Made by a program: the position numbers and the translations under genes
Shown: positions 1 to 4,797 of the stretch, piece by piece
Numbering within the stretch: the first letter of the stretch is position 1
How the letters are laid out: each line of letters begins with the position of its first letter
From: a virus
Strand: one strand, 5' to 3'
DNA length: 20,021 nt
IMG/VR virus record: IMGVR_UViG_3300044612_000975
Coordinates: 1 to 20,021 of that record
Notes under the pieces: generated by a model
Told to the model about the DNA's origin: nothing
The model's database searches: none
The model's input: only the letters and a program-made list of their open reading frames with translations

Positions 1-149
1 GCCTCTGCGACACGTCGCTCGGCCTCGGTGCTGGACAGGCCGTAGCGCTCGGCGTCGAGAGCGTCACCCGGGCGCAGGTCGGTGCGGAGCTGGCGAGCGG
101 TCATGAACATCTGCAGCTGGTCGTAGCTGATGTTGTCAGGAGCGCTCAT
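1..149 (-). CDS. Hypothetical protein, 3' end cut by window edge
   Basis: This gene begins with ATG at 149-147 and reads off the left edge, so only the first 49 residues are visible. Its start overlaps the stop of the ParB-like gene upstream by four bases (ATGA), which points to translational coupling in one transcript. The visible protein is polar and probably helical, starting MSAPDNISYDQLQMFMTARQ. Its N-terminus resembles that of the upstream ParB-like protein (Q-L-Q-M-F followed by A-R-x-L, against Q-F-Q-L-S-M-F followed by A-H-x-L). No family was recognised. The coupling and the shared N-terminus suggest it acts or is delivered together with its neighbour, but this is inference. Confidence 0.7.
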   Translation of the reverse strand, partial: MSAPDNISYDQLQMFMTARQLRTDLRPGDALDAERYGLSSTEAERRVAE

Positions 150-565
150 CCCCGATCACCAAACTTTCGCTCACCACGCCACGTCACCGGCACTTCCATG
201 TTGGGGTCGATCTCGTTGGCCGCAGCGATTCGGTGATGACCGTCCATGATGTTGCCTGCAGGGAGGAAACGCTTCCATCTCCGTTCATGGAGGTCCACCG
301 CCAGCAGGGCTACGGGCTTCGTGACTCCGCGCTTGGCGATGGAGTCATACAGTCCGTCGTAATCGGCCTCTTCCAGCTTCTGCTCCCAACCCTCCGCCGG
401 GGTCTGAGGCCGCTCCCGGTAGCCGCCATGGGTCGAGGGCGTCGCTTCCTCGATTCCGAGGTCGCCCGGGTTGAAGCTACCGATCCCACCGTCCATGAGC
501 TTGTGGGCAGGCTCGAACATGGAAAGCTGGAACTGCTTGTCGGACAGGCTCCGCTGGGCGCTCAT
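146..565 (-). CDS. ParB-like nuclease-domain protein (paralogue A)
   Basis: This 139-residue protein carries a ParB/Srx-like core in its C-terminal half: a segment LYDSIAKRGVTKPV (about residues 72-85) followed by D-G-H-H-R at 108-112 and an alanine-rich helix. That order (short helix, G-x-x-x-P-V strand, then the GHHR box) is typical of the ParB-like nuclease fold, where the box binds nucleotide or takes part in catalysis. The N-terminal 60 residues are not ParB-like. A second copy lies at 3487-4071 with the box at exactly the same residue numbers and a shared D-P-N-M-E-V-P-V segment. I chose ATG 565 over an in-frame TTG at 586, because the TTG sits beside the terminator and upstream of a possible -10 (TACAAT, 575-580). 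Activity is unknown; a virion-associated role is possible. Confidence 0.8.
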   Translation of the reverse strand: MSAQRSLSDKQFQLSMFEPAHKLMDGGIGSFNPGDLGIEEATPSTHGGYRERPQTPAEGWEQKLEEADYDGLYDSIAKRGVTKPVALLAVDLHERRWKRFLPAGNIMDGHHRIAAANEIDPNMEVPVTWRGERKFGDRG

Positions 566-574
566 ACCTTGGAC

Positions 575-580
575 ATTGTA
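575..580 (-). promoter_or_regulatory. Possible -10 element for a leaderless ParB-like transcript
   Basis: On the minus strand TACAAT lies nine bases before the ATG at 565 and just downstream of the hairpin at 589-616. No convincing -35 is present, and the only purine-rich stretch (AAGG) is too close to the ATG to be a normal ribosome binding site. A leaderless mRNA is therefore a reasonable reading. Confidence 0.3.
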
Positions 581-588
581 GAGCAAGA

Positions 589-616
589 AAGCCCTCCCCC
601 CGAAGGGAGAGGGCTT
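589..616 (-). terminator. Hairpin terminator between lysozyme-like and ParB-like genes
   Basis: The arms AAGCCCTC (589-596) and GAGGGCTT (609-616) pair perfectly, and CCC/GGG can extend the stem inwards with one bulged A. On the minus strand the hairpin follows the lysozyme-like gene by about 22 bases and is followed by TTTCTT. It probably ends that transcript, leaving the ParB-like gene to its own promoter. Confidence 0.7.
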
Positions 617-638
617 CTCTGGAAGAAGGGTCAGTAGG

Positions 639-1115
639 TCACAGACGCCATGGCGATGTACCAGCTGCTTGGTACAGGTGGTAGGCCGCCTTGGTGTTGC
701 AGAGTGGGTCGGCCCACTGCGACGGGGAGCACCCCACGGCAGTGAACCGGTGTGAGTGCAGTGACATCAACAGCTGCCAGCAGCCGCGAGCGGTGCTTGC
801 CGGGTTGGCTGCCGCTGGCTGGTTGCGGGACTCTCGGTGAATGATGCTGCGGCCCCACGCCCATGTGTGCGGAGGGAAGACCTTCTCCATGGCGCTGTAG
901 CAGTCGCGAGGGCGTGCGGCAGCTGCTGCGAGCCATGCTCGCTGCTGCTCTTGGACGTGCTCAGCGATGGCCCGCTGTTCAGGGGTCATCGTCTCAGCGG
1001 TGACCGGGTCAGGCCCGAGACTTCGCCAGTGAGCGATCTGTGCTGGCGTACACCCGCCCAGCACAGTAAGCGCCAGAAACACCAGCACGAGACGTCGAAC
1101 ATGCGTCATACTCAT
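639..1115 (-). CDS. Lipoprotein with lytic-transglycosylase/lysozyme-like domain
   Basis: This 158-residue protein starts with a lipoprotein signal peptide: positive residues (H-V-R-R), a hydrophobic stretch LVLVFLALTV, then the lipobox L-G-G-C with the lipidated cysteine at residue 22. A helical linker follows, then a lysozyme-fold core at about 87-158 with R-E-S (likely catalytic Glu95), N-P-A-S-T-A-R-G-C-W-Q-L-L (104-116), D-P-x-C-N (136-140) and A-A-Y-x-L-Y-Q. It should cleave peptidoglycan from the outer face of the membrane. ATG 1115 was chosen because AGGAGGT lies ten bases upstream (1126-1132). A promoter at 1192-1220 and terminators on both sides make it a single-gene unit. Unlike an ordinary endolysin, it would be exported and anchored. 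Superinfection exclusion, cell-wall remodelling or lysis are possible roles; the sequence does not decide. Confidence 0.8.
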   Translation of the reverse strand: MSMTHVRRLVLVFLALTVLGGCTPAQIAHWRSLGPDPVTAETMTPEQRAIAEHVQEQQRAWLAAAAARPRDCYSAMEKVFPPHTWAWGRSIIHRESRNQPAAANPASTARGCWQLLMSLHSHRFTAVGCSPSQWADPLCNTKAAYHLYQAAGTSPWRL

Positions 1116-1141
1116 GAGCTGCAGTACCTCCTGCAATAGAA

Positions 1142-1175
1142 AGCGCCCGTCGGAACTGGACCTCCGGCGGGCGCT
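1142..1175 (-). terminator. Strong GC hairpin: terminator of accessory operon, inside the leader of the lipoprotein gene
   Basis: The arms AGCGCCCG-t-CGG (1142-1153) and CCG-g-CGGGCGCT (1164-1175) form a stem of about eleven pairs with one mismatch and a ten-base loop. A's and T's flank it on both sides, so it could end transcription from either strand. On the minus strand it follows the accessory operon, but it also lies between the promoter at 1192-1220 and the ribosome binding site of the lipoprotein gene, so it may act as a leader attenuator too. Confidence 0.7.
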
Positions 1176-1191
1176 CTTTGTTGGTTCTGTA

Positions 1192-1220
1192 ATGGTACCG
1201 CAACATTGTGCGGATGTCAC
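1192..1220 (-). promoter_or_regulatory. Promoter for the lipoprotein gene
   Basis: On the minus strand GTGACA (1220-1215) and TACCAT (1197-1192) are separated by 17 bases, a good sigma-70-type arrangement. The -35 contains the stop codon of the upstream gene. Transcription would start near 1185 and run through the hairpin at 1142-1175 before the gene. Confidence 0.5.
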
Positions 1221-1447
1221 GCAGGAAGCTGACTCAGCTCCTTGATCGCATCCCACTCCTCAACGGAGTGGCCCTGCAGATCTCGCCAGAGAACGACGTC
1301 AAGACCCGCCGCCGATGCTGCCGCCACCTCGTCACGACGACGCTGGTTCGCCTGCCGCCGCTGCCTCTCTGCGTCCCTGAACGCCCGGTCACGCCGACGC
1401 CATGTCGACGCCGACGACTTCTGCGACTTTGCTGTCGATCTACTCAC
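1217..1447 (-). CDS. Small basic hypothetical protein
   Basis: This 76-residue protein is very rich in arginine, alanine and serine in its first 45 residues (for example R-R-R-D-R-A-F-R-D-A-E-R-Q-R-R), forming a probable charged helix, and has a more ordinary C-terminus containing LWRDLQGHSVEEW. The GTG start at 1447 is supported by AAAGGAG seven bases upstream. It is the last gene of the minus-strand accessory operon, separated from the membrane microprotein gene by 21 bases, and is followed by the hairpin at 1142-1175. No family was recognised. The basic helix could bind nucleic acid, but nothing in the sequence proves this. Confidence 0.7.
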   Translation of the reverse strand: MSRSTAKSQKSSASTWRRRDRAFRDAERQRRQANQRRRDEVAAASAAGLDVVLWRDLQGHSVEEWDAIKELSQLPA

Positions 1448-1468
1448 TGTGTTGCTCCTTTGTCCTCA

Positions 1469-1579
1469 CTATCCAAATACCCATACGGCGATCAGCGGTG
1501 CGAGGTCGTAGCCGAGGTTCACTCCCATCGTCGCCACGGCGACGGCGAGGGCGAGGGCGACGAGCGTGGAGGCGCTCAC
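1469..1579 (-). CDS. 36-residue membrane microprotein
   Basis: This very short gene starts at GTG 1579-1577, overlapping the stop of the upstream gene in a GTGA junction, and ends at TAG 1469. The protein is almost wholly hydrophobic: STLVALALAVAVATMG, then NLGYDLAPLIAVWVFG. It could form one long or two short membrane segments with hardly any soluble part. The same GTGA junction is used elsewhere in this operon (2662-2665), which supports the gene being real. Small phage membrane proteins of this kind include holins, antiholins and exclusion peptides, but no family can be named from the sequence. Confidence 0.6.
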   Translation of the reverse strand: MSASTLVALALAVAVATMGVNLGYDLAPLIAVWVFG

Positions 1580-1917
1580 TTGGTCCCCTTCGGGTCGGGG
1601 GGCTGCACAGCAGCAGCAAGGCGGTGGAAGTCGTTGTCGCACATGATCGGAGCGTCGATGTCGGGTAGTCCCTCGTCACCCACCGAACGGGGGTCGTCGC
1701 TGCTGCATGTCGGGCACAGCGTGGGCGGCGGGGTGGGGTCGGGGAGTTGGCATGGACAACCGGGGCCGCATAGCAGAACGTGGGGGATCTCGGTCACCGG
1801 CTCACCGATCGGGATGATTTGGGCGTTCGGCATCGTGAACGAGCCGCGCGGGGGCAGCCCATAGCGGGCGTCGGCGCGGCGTCGCCGCCGCTCGTTCCAC
1901 TCGGTGAAACGGCTCAT
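1576..1917 (-). CDS. Cysteine-rich small hypothetical protein
   Basis: This 113-residue protein has a basic N-terminus (R-R-R-R-R-A-D-A-R) and a proline-rich centre with paired cysteines at about 50, 54, 56, 68 and 71, plus a further C-D-N-D-F-H around 93-98. The spacing suggests a zinc-binding knuckle. The start ATG overlaps the stop of the upstream gene (ATGA, 1914-1917), and its own stop overlaps the microprotein start (GTGA). Its last residues, Q-P-P-D-P-K-G, are encoded by a 20-bp sequence repeated exactly at the end of the preceding gene. The function is unknown. Confidence 0.75.
   Translation of the reverse strand: MSRFTEWNERRRRRADARYGLPPRGSFTMPNAQIIPIGEPVTEIPHVLLCGPGCPCQLPDPTPPPTLCPTCSSDDPRSVGDEGLPDIDAPIMCDNDFHRLAAAVQPPDPKGTK
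1587..1606. repeat. 20-bp direct repeat at gene end, copy 1
   Basis: CCTTCGGGTCGGGGGGCTGC occurs here and again at 1925-1944, with weaker similarity continuing for about 20 more bases (CAGCAGC-rich). Each copy lies at the extreme 3' end of a minus-strand gene and encodes the shared C-terminal Q-P-P-D-P-K. Confidence 0.9.
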
Positions 1918-2396
1918 GTCGGTTCCTTCGGGTCGGGGGGCTGCTCGGCAGCAGCGAGGGCGGCCAGCCTGATCTTCAACGTGCGGGGGATGTCGAGGGC
2001 GTCGATGGCGTCGGTGAGTGCGGACAGGCGGGCAGCGAGGTCGTCACGCTCGGCGCGAAGGTCTGCCACCGTGCCGGTCGGAAACAACATGCGGCGCACC
2101 AGTTCGGCGTCATGGTCGAACCCGAGGGCGTCCAGATAGTCGGCCAGCGGTGCAAGCCGTTCCTGCATCTCCATCAGGTCCATGAACGTCGGGTACTCGT
2201 CCAGTTCGGCTGCGGCGAGCCACCCGTGCCACGGCTCCACGGGTCTGGCGTCGGTGAGTGAGGCGAGCCGGTCGGCGGCGAGCAGCAGGGCGCAGTCGTC
2301 GTGCCACTGCCAGCACTCGTCGGAGTGGGTGCCGACGGCGTCAGGGTCGCGCACCATGCTGCGGAGCCGGTCGGGCAGGGTTCCGTCGTCGCTCAT
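1914..2396 (-). CDS. Hypothetical protein with C-terminal coiled coil
   Basis: This acidic, alanine- and leucine-rich protein has 160 residues. The N-terminal part contains a tryptophan-rich segment (C-W-Q-W-H-D-D), and the C-terminal third (from about residue 108, ADLRAERDDLAARLSALTDA) is a probable coiled coil, so it may form oligomers. The ATG at 2396 overlaps the stop of the upstream gene by four bases, and its own stop overlaps the next start in the same way. It ends in Q-P-P-D-P-K-E-P-T, nearly the same tail as the next protein. No family was recognised. Confidence 0.75.
   Translation of the reverse strand: MSDDGTLPDRLRSMVRDPDAVGTHSDECWQWHDDCALLLAADRLASLTDARPVEPWHGWLAAAELDEYPTFMDLMEMQERLAPLADYLDALGFDHDAELVRRMLFPTGTVADLRAERDDLAARLSALTDAIDALDIPRTLKIRLAALAAAEQPPDPKEPT
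1925..1944. repeat. 20-bp direct repeat at gene end, copy 2
   Basis: This is identical to 1587-1606 and lies in the same position, the last codons of a minus-strand gene. It may mark a recombination seam or an intragenic duplication. Confidence 0.9.
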
Positions 2397-2665
2397 GTCG
2401 GCCCGTCCACGGCGTCAGCGATGCGGCGCACTTGGTCGACCCACCCAGCGGCGTCCCACTTCTCCATGAAGTGTGCTGGGACGTAGGCCATCCATGACTC
2501 GGCTTCAGCGACGAAGACATCGGGGTCGCCGATGGCATCGAGGAGGGCTTGATGGTCGCGCAGCCGCTTCGCCGCCGCTCGGGCCGCCACGCAGTCCGAA
2601 CAGGAACACGTCTCGGACTGCACGAGCCGCTCGATGATGTCCTCGGTCGTCGGTTCGGCGCTCAC
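2393..2665 (-). CDS. Small hypothetical protein with CxCxxC motif
   Basis: This 90-residue, mostly helical protein has a cysteine cluster C-S-C-S-D-C at 20-25 followed by a basic helix (V-A-A-R-A-A-A-K-R-L-R). I chose the GTG at 2665 rather than an in-frame GTG at 2686, because GGAGG lies seven bases before 2665 and because 2665 gives a GTGA overlap with the upstream stop, as at 1576-1579. The end overlaps the next gene by four bases. With only three cysteines and no clear fourth ligand, metal binding is uncertain. The function is unknown. Confidence 0.7.
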   Translation of the reverse strand: MSAEPTTEDIIERLVQSETCSCSDCVAARAAAKRLRDHQALLDAIGDPDVFVAEAESWMAYVPAHFMEKWDAAGWVDQVRRIADAVDGPT

Positions 2666-2844
2666 TTGATATCCTCCAACCGCCACCGGCCCACGCTGTT
2701 GCCGTTGATGTCAACGCACCGCCCGGAGCGGAATCCAGCGGGCACCCTACTGGCCACGTACGTCAGGATGCGCTCGATCTCCAGATCGGCGTCTTCCTCG
2801 AAGGCTGCGTTGGCAGTGTCGAACTCAGCGACAAATCTGATCAT
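2662..2844 (-). CDS. Small hypothetical protein, first gene of accessory operon
   Basis: This 60-residue protein starts at ATG 2844 with GAGGT five bases upstream. It reads as a strand (IRFVAEF), an acidic helix (E-E-D-A-D-L-E-I-E-R-I-L-T-Y-V-A) and a C-terminal strand pair ending RWRLEDIK. It is the first of six genes transcribed leftward from the promoter at 2879-2907. The leader is about 30 bases long. No family was recognised. Confidence 0.7.
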   Translation of the reverse strand: MIRFVAEFDTANAAFEEDADLEIERILTYVASRVPAGFRSGRCVDINGNSVGRWRLEDIK

Positions 2845-2878
2845 GGTGTACCTCGTCCTTGCTAGTGGCGTGACCTAC

Positions 2879-2907
2879 AAAGTATCACACTGCTGTGGTC
2901 ACGTCAA
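2879..2907 (-). promoter_or_regulatory. Promoter of the leftward accessory operon
   Basis: On the minus strand TTGACG (2907-2902) and TACTTT (2884-2879) are 17 bases apart. This is among the best promoter matches in the window. It lies in an AT-rich gap and drives the gene at 2662-2844 and those after it. Confidence 0.7.
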
Positions 2908-2915
2908 CTTCTTGT

Positions 2916-2938
2916 GTAAACTCATCTATGAGGTTTAC
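2916..2938. promoter_or_regulatory. Operator-like palindrome between divergent promoters
   Basis: GTAAAC-TCAT and ATGA-G-GTTTAC form an inverted repeat broken only by one extra base, with a two-base centre (2926-2927). It overlaps the -35 of the rightward promoter and lies just behind the -35 of the leftward one, where a bound dimer could control both. Confidence 0.45.
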
Positions 2939-2962
2939 TTAGCACTGACGGTCCGCTACACT
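2934..2962 (+). promoter_or_regulatory. Promoter giving a leaderless HAD transcript
   Basis: TTTACT (2934-2939) and TACACT (2957-2962) are 17 bases apart, and the ATG at 2970 begins only seven bases after the -10. Transcription would therefore start at or next to the start codon. No Shine-Dalgarno sequence is present. Confidence 0.6.
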
Positions 2963-2969
2963 AGCACCC

Positions 2970-3509
2970 ATGAAGCCCGTACTGTTCCTTGATGTCGACG
3001 GAGTGCTCAGCGCCCTGAGAGAGTCTCCGTGGGCGGAGTCGGTCTCGTCCGCAGTGAAGGTCGCAGACTACCCGCACTCGTTCCTCATCAACACCTCCCC
3101 TTTGCTCGGGTTCCGGCTTCAGCAGCTGCCCGTTGACATCCACTGGCTGACCACTTGGCGGGAGGACGCCAACACTCTGATTTCCCCTCTTGTTGGCTTG
3201 CCTGATGACTTGCCGGTAGTGGATTGGCAGATCGCCTTTGGCGAGCCGTCGAGCATCGACGGCAAGCGCCGTGCAGTGGAGGCGTGGACCGAGGCCAATC
3301 CCGGGCACCCCTACATCTGGATTGACGACGAGCACTGGCGTCCTCGTCCACACCTCCCTTCGCTCTTCATAGAGGGCGGGCTGTCCCTGATCGTCGGTCC
3401 AATGTCGTCTCGGGGCCTGACTCCAGAGGACATCGACAAGGTGGAGCAGTGGCTCTTGGGCTTGCCCGAAGAAGTACTATCTGGGGATGGCCGTCAGACG
3501 GGTTGGTGA
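2970..3509 (+). CDS. HAD-superfamily hydrolase-like protein
   Basis: This 179-residue protein has the haloacid-dehalogenase signature in order: motif I F-L-D-V-D-G-V-L with Asp8 and Asp10, motif II L-T-T-W (60-63), a lysine near 99 (D-G-K-R) and motif III W-I-D-D-E (117-121). These are the nucleophile, acid/base, phosphate-binding and magnesium residues of the family. The short architecture with T-T-W and I-D-D resembles HAD domains linked to RNA repair (HAD_SAK type), so a phosphatase acting on nucleic-acid ends or small phosphates is plausible; this is inference. It is read divergently from the accessory operon, probably from a leaderless mRNA. Its 3' end overlaps the next gene by 23 bases. 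Confidence 0.8.
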   Translation: MKPVLFLDVDGVLSALRESPWAESVSSAVKVADYPHSFLINTSPLLGFRLQQLPVDIHWLTTWREDANTLISPLVGLPDDLPVVDWQIAFGEPSSIDGKRRAVEAWTEANPGHPYIWIDDEHWRPRPHLPSLFIEGGLSLIVGPMSSRGLTPEDIDKVEQWLLGLPEEVLSGDGRQTGW

Positions 3510-4071
3510 GCTTCAGTTCCCCTTTCAGATGACCATGTTCGAGCAGGCTCGCACGCTGGACACCGAGATGGTTCACGGGGACGTGATGAGTTCGGGCCGT
3601 GACGCCGATTCAGTCAGAGAACAGAAGCTGCGAGAAGCCGCCAGCCCCGGATCAGCGGTGACTGCTCACAACGTGCGTGAGAAGTTCGTCGCTCGCACGC
3701 AGGGAGTCGGGTCACTTCGTGACTCCATCGCCAGTAGCGGCGTCACTGAGCCGGTTCATGTCAGCCTTGGCCAACGATGGTCGAGTCGAGCAGAGCCGAC
3801 GCTGGACAACGGCCACCACCGTGTGTACACCGCCGCCGACCTCGACCCCAACATGGAAGTTCCCGTGAGGTGGCTGGACCATCGTGCTCCGGCCGACCAG
3901 CCGCACGGGGAGTACCAGATCTACCGAAAGATCCACAACAGGCATCCCGGCATGGCCGAGGCCGCAGCCGCCGCCCGCAGCTTGTACGCCGATCAGAAGG
4001 CCAAGGACGATCAGGCCCTCAGCGTGAAGAGTTCGGGAAGCGGCGCAACCCGCAGCGGTAGCAGACCGTAA
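3487..4071 (+). CDS. ParB-like nuclease-domain protein (paralogue B)
   Basis: This 194-residue protein is a paralogue of the one at 146-565. Shared blocks are an N-terminal M-F-E-Q-A-R-T-L (M-F-E-P-A-H-K-L in the other), L-R-D-S-I-A-S-S-G-V-T-E-P-V, the box N-G-H-H-R at 108-112 and D-P-N-M-E-V-P-V. The box reads DNGHHR here against MDGHHR in paralogue A, so the aspartate is shifted by one residue. A C-terminal extension (from about 138) begins G-E-Y-Q-I-Y-R-K, then has an alanine-rich helix and a Ser/Gly/Arg-rich tail. The ATG at 3487 lies six bases after TACTAT (3475-3480), another possible leaderless start. The reading frame overlaps the HAD gene by 23 bases. It converges on the gene ending at 4135, with no clear terminator in the 63-base gap. 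Confidence 0.8.
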   Translation: MAVRRVGELQFPFQMTMFEQARTLDTEMVHGDVMSSGRDADSVREQKLREAASPGSAVTAHNVREKFVARTQGVGSLRDSIASSGVTEPVHVSLGQRWSSRAEPTLDNGHHRVYTAADLDPNMEVPVRWLDHRAPADQPHGEYQIYRKIHNRHPGMAEAAAAARSLYADQKAKDDQALSVKSSGSGATRSGSRP

Positions 4072-4134
4072 TCGTGCCGCGAAGGCGGGGCCTCTGCGCC
4101 CACCTGTGGCCTAGTACGAAGCACCAGATTTGCC

Positions 4135-4782
4135 TCACCTCGGCTCCTGAGAACGAAGCCATGACACAGCCCCTTCACGGGACATGGCCTGCTGGTAGCG
4201 ATCGGCATCGCCGGTCATCGCCTTCAGGGACGACAAGTGCTCTGCAGCCTTTGAGCTGTTCTGCAAGCCGATGTGGACCGCTGCAGCCTTGGCGTGGTAG
4301 CCGACCTCGTTGTACACGGGGAGCTGGTGATGCCCCAAGGTGTAGTCACGACGGGCGTTGTATAGATCGTCCTCGGTAGAGACCGGCTGGCCTTGTGACT
4401 CTCGGTAGCGGCTATTACCTGCTTGCTGTTCGGCAACCTCACGGTCATAGCCGTAACGGCTGGTCAGGTAGCCCAGCTGGCTGTGGACCTTCGGAATGAC
4501 GTACTCCGGGTTGTAGCGCCCACGGGTGGCGTACGGTTCATTCATTCGGTGCGTGAGATCCCCGATGTGTTCCAGACTGTGAGAGTACAGTCCACCGCCA
4601 AAGACCTGTTGGGCGTGGTCCATGGCACGCTCCGGGCGGCCTCGCTGCATGTGCGCCACGTCGTTGAGCACGACGTTGTACTGGTCGTCGGTCATGCCTT
4701 CGATCTCGTCAGCGTTGAATGGAGTGTTGGCAGCGTGCCGCCTCTTCACCATTTCACCGAACTGACTGTCACTCAAAGTCAT
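4135..4782 (-). CDS. Hypothetical protein downstream of terminase
   Basis: This 215-residue, polar, mostly helical protein is rich in Arg, Gln, His and Tyr and lacks membrane segments. It begins M-T-L-S-D-S-Q-F-G-E-M-V, which resembles the N-termini of the ParB-like proteins (L-S-D-K-Q-F) and of the protein at 11027 (L-S-S-D-Q-F). A similar block, M-T-D-D-Q-Y-N-V-V-L, recurs at about residue 30. It follows the terminase gene after 15 bases. No Shine-Dalgarno sequence is seen, but TAACCT lies seven bases before the ATG. It is the last gene of the nine-gene operon. The function is unknown; a virion cargo or head-related role is inferred only from position and N-terminus. Confidence 0.75.
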   Translation of the reverse strand: MTLSDSQFGEMVKRRHAANTPFNADEIEGMTDDQYNVVLNDVAHMQRGRPERAMDHAQQVFGGGLYSHSLEHIGDLTHRMNEPYATRGRYNPEYVIPKVHSQLGYLTSRYGYDREVAEQQAGNSRYRESQGQPVSTEDDLYNARRDYTLGHHQLPVYNEVGYHAKAAAVHIGLQNSSKAAEHLSSLKAMTGDADRYQQAMSREGAVSWLRSQEPR

Positions 4783-4797
4783 GAGCTACAGGTTACT

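Noticed and set aside
566-586. TTG at 586 as the start of the ParB-like gene
   Set aside because: It abuts the terminator hairpin and precedes the likely -10; ATG 565 is more plausible.
1440-1679. A 79-codon minus-strand frame overlapping three accessory genes
   Set aside because: It is very arginine-rich, out of frame with the coupled GTGA chain, and the 36-residue microprotein fits this interval better.
1208-1864. A 218-codon plus-strand open frame
   Set aside because: It is antisense to four coupled minus-strand genes with good start signals; the product is Arg/Ser-rich, without domains.
4072-4134. Terminator between the convergent genes
   Set aside because: Only a four-pair stem (AGGC/GCCT) is visible and there is no T-tract.
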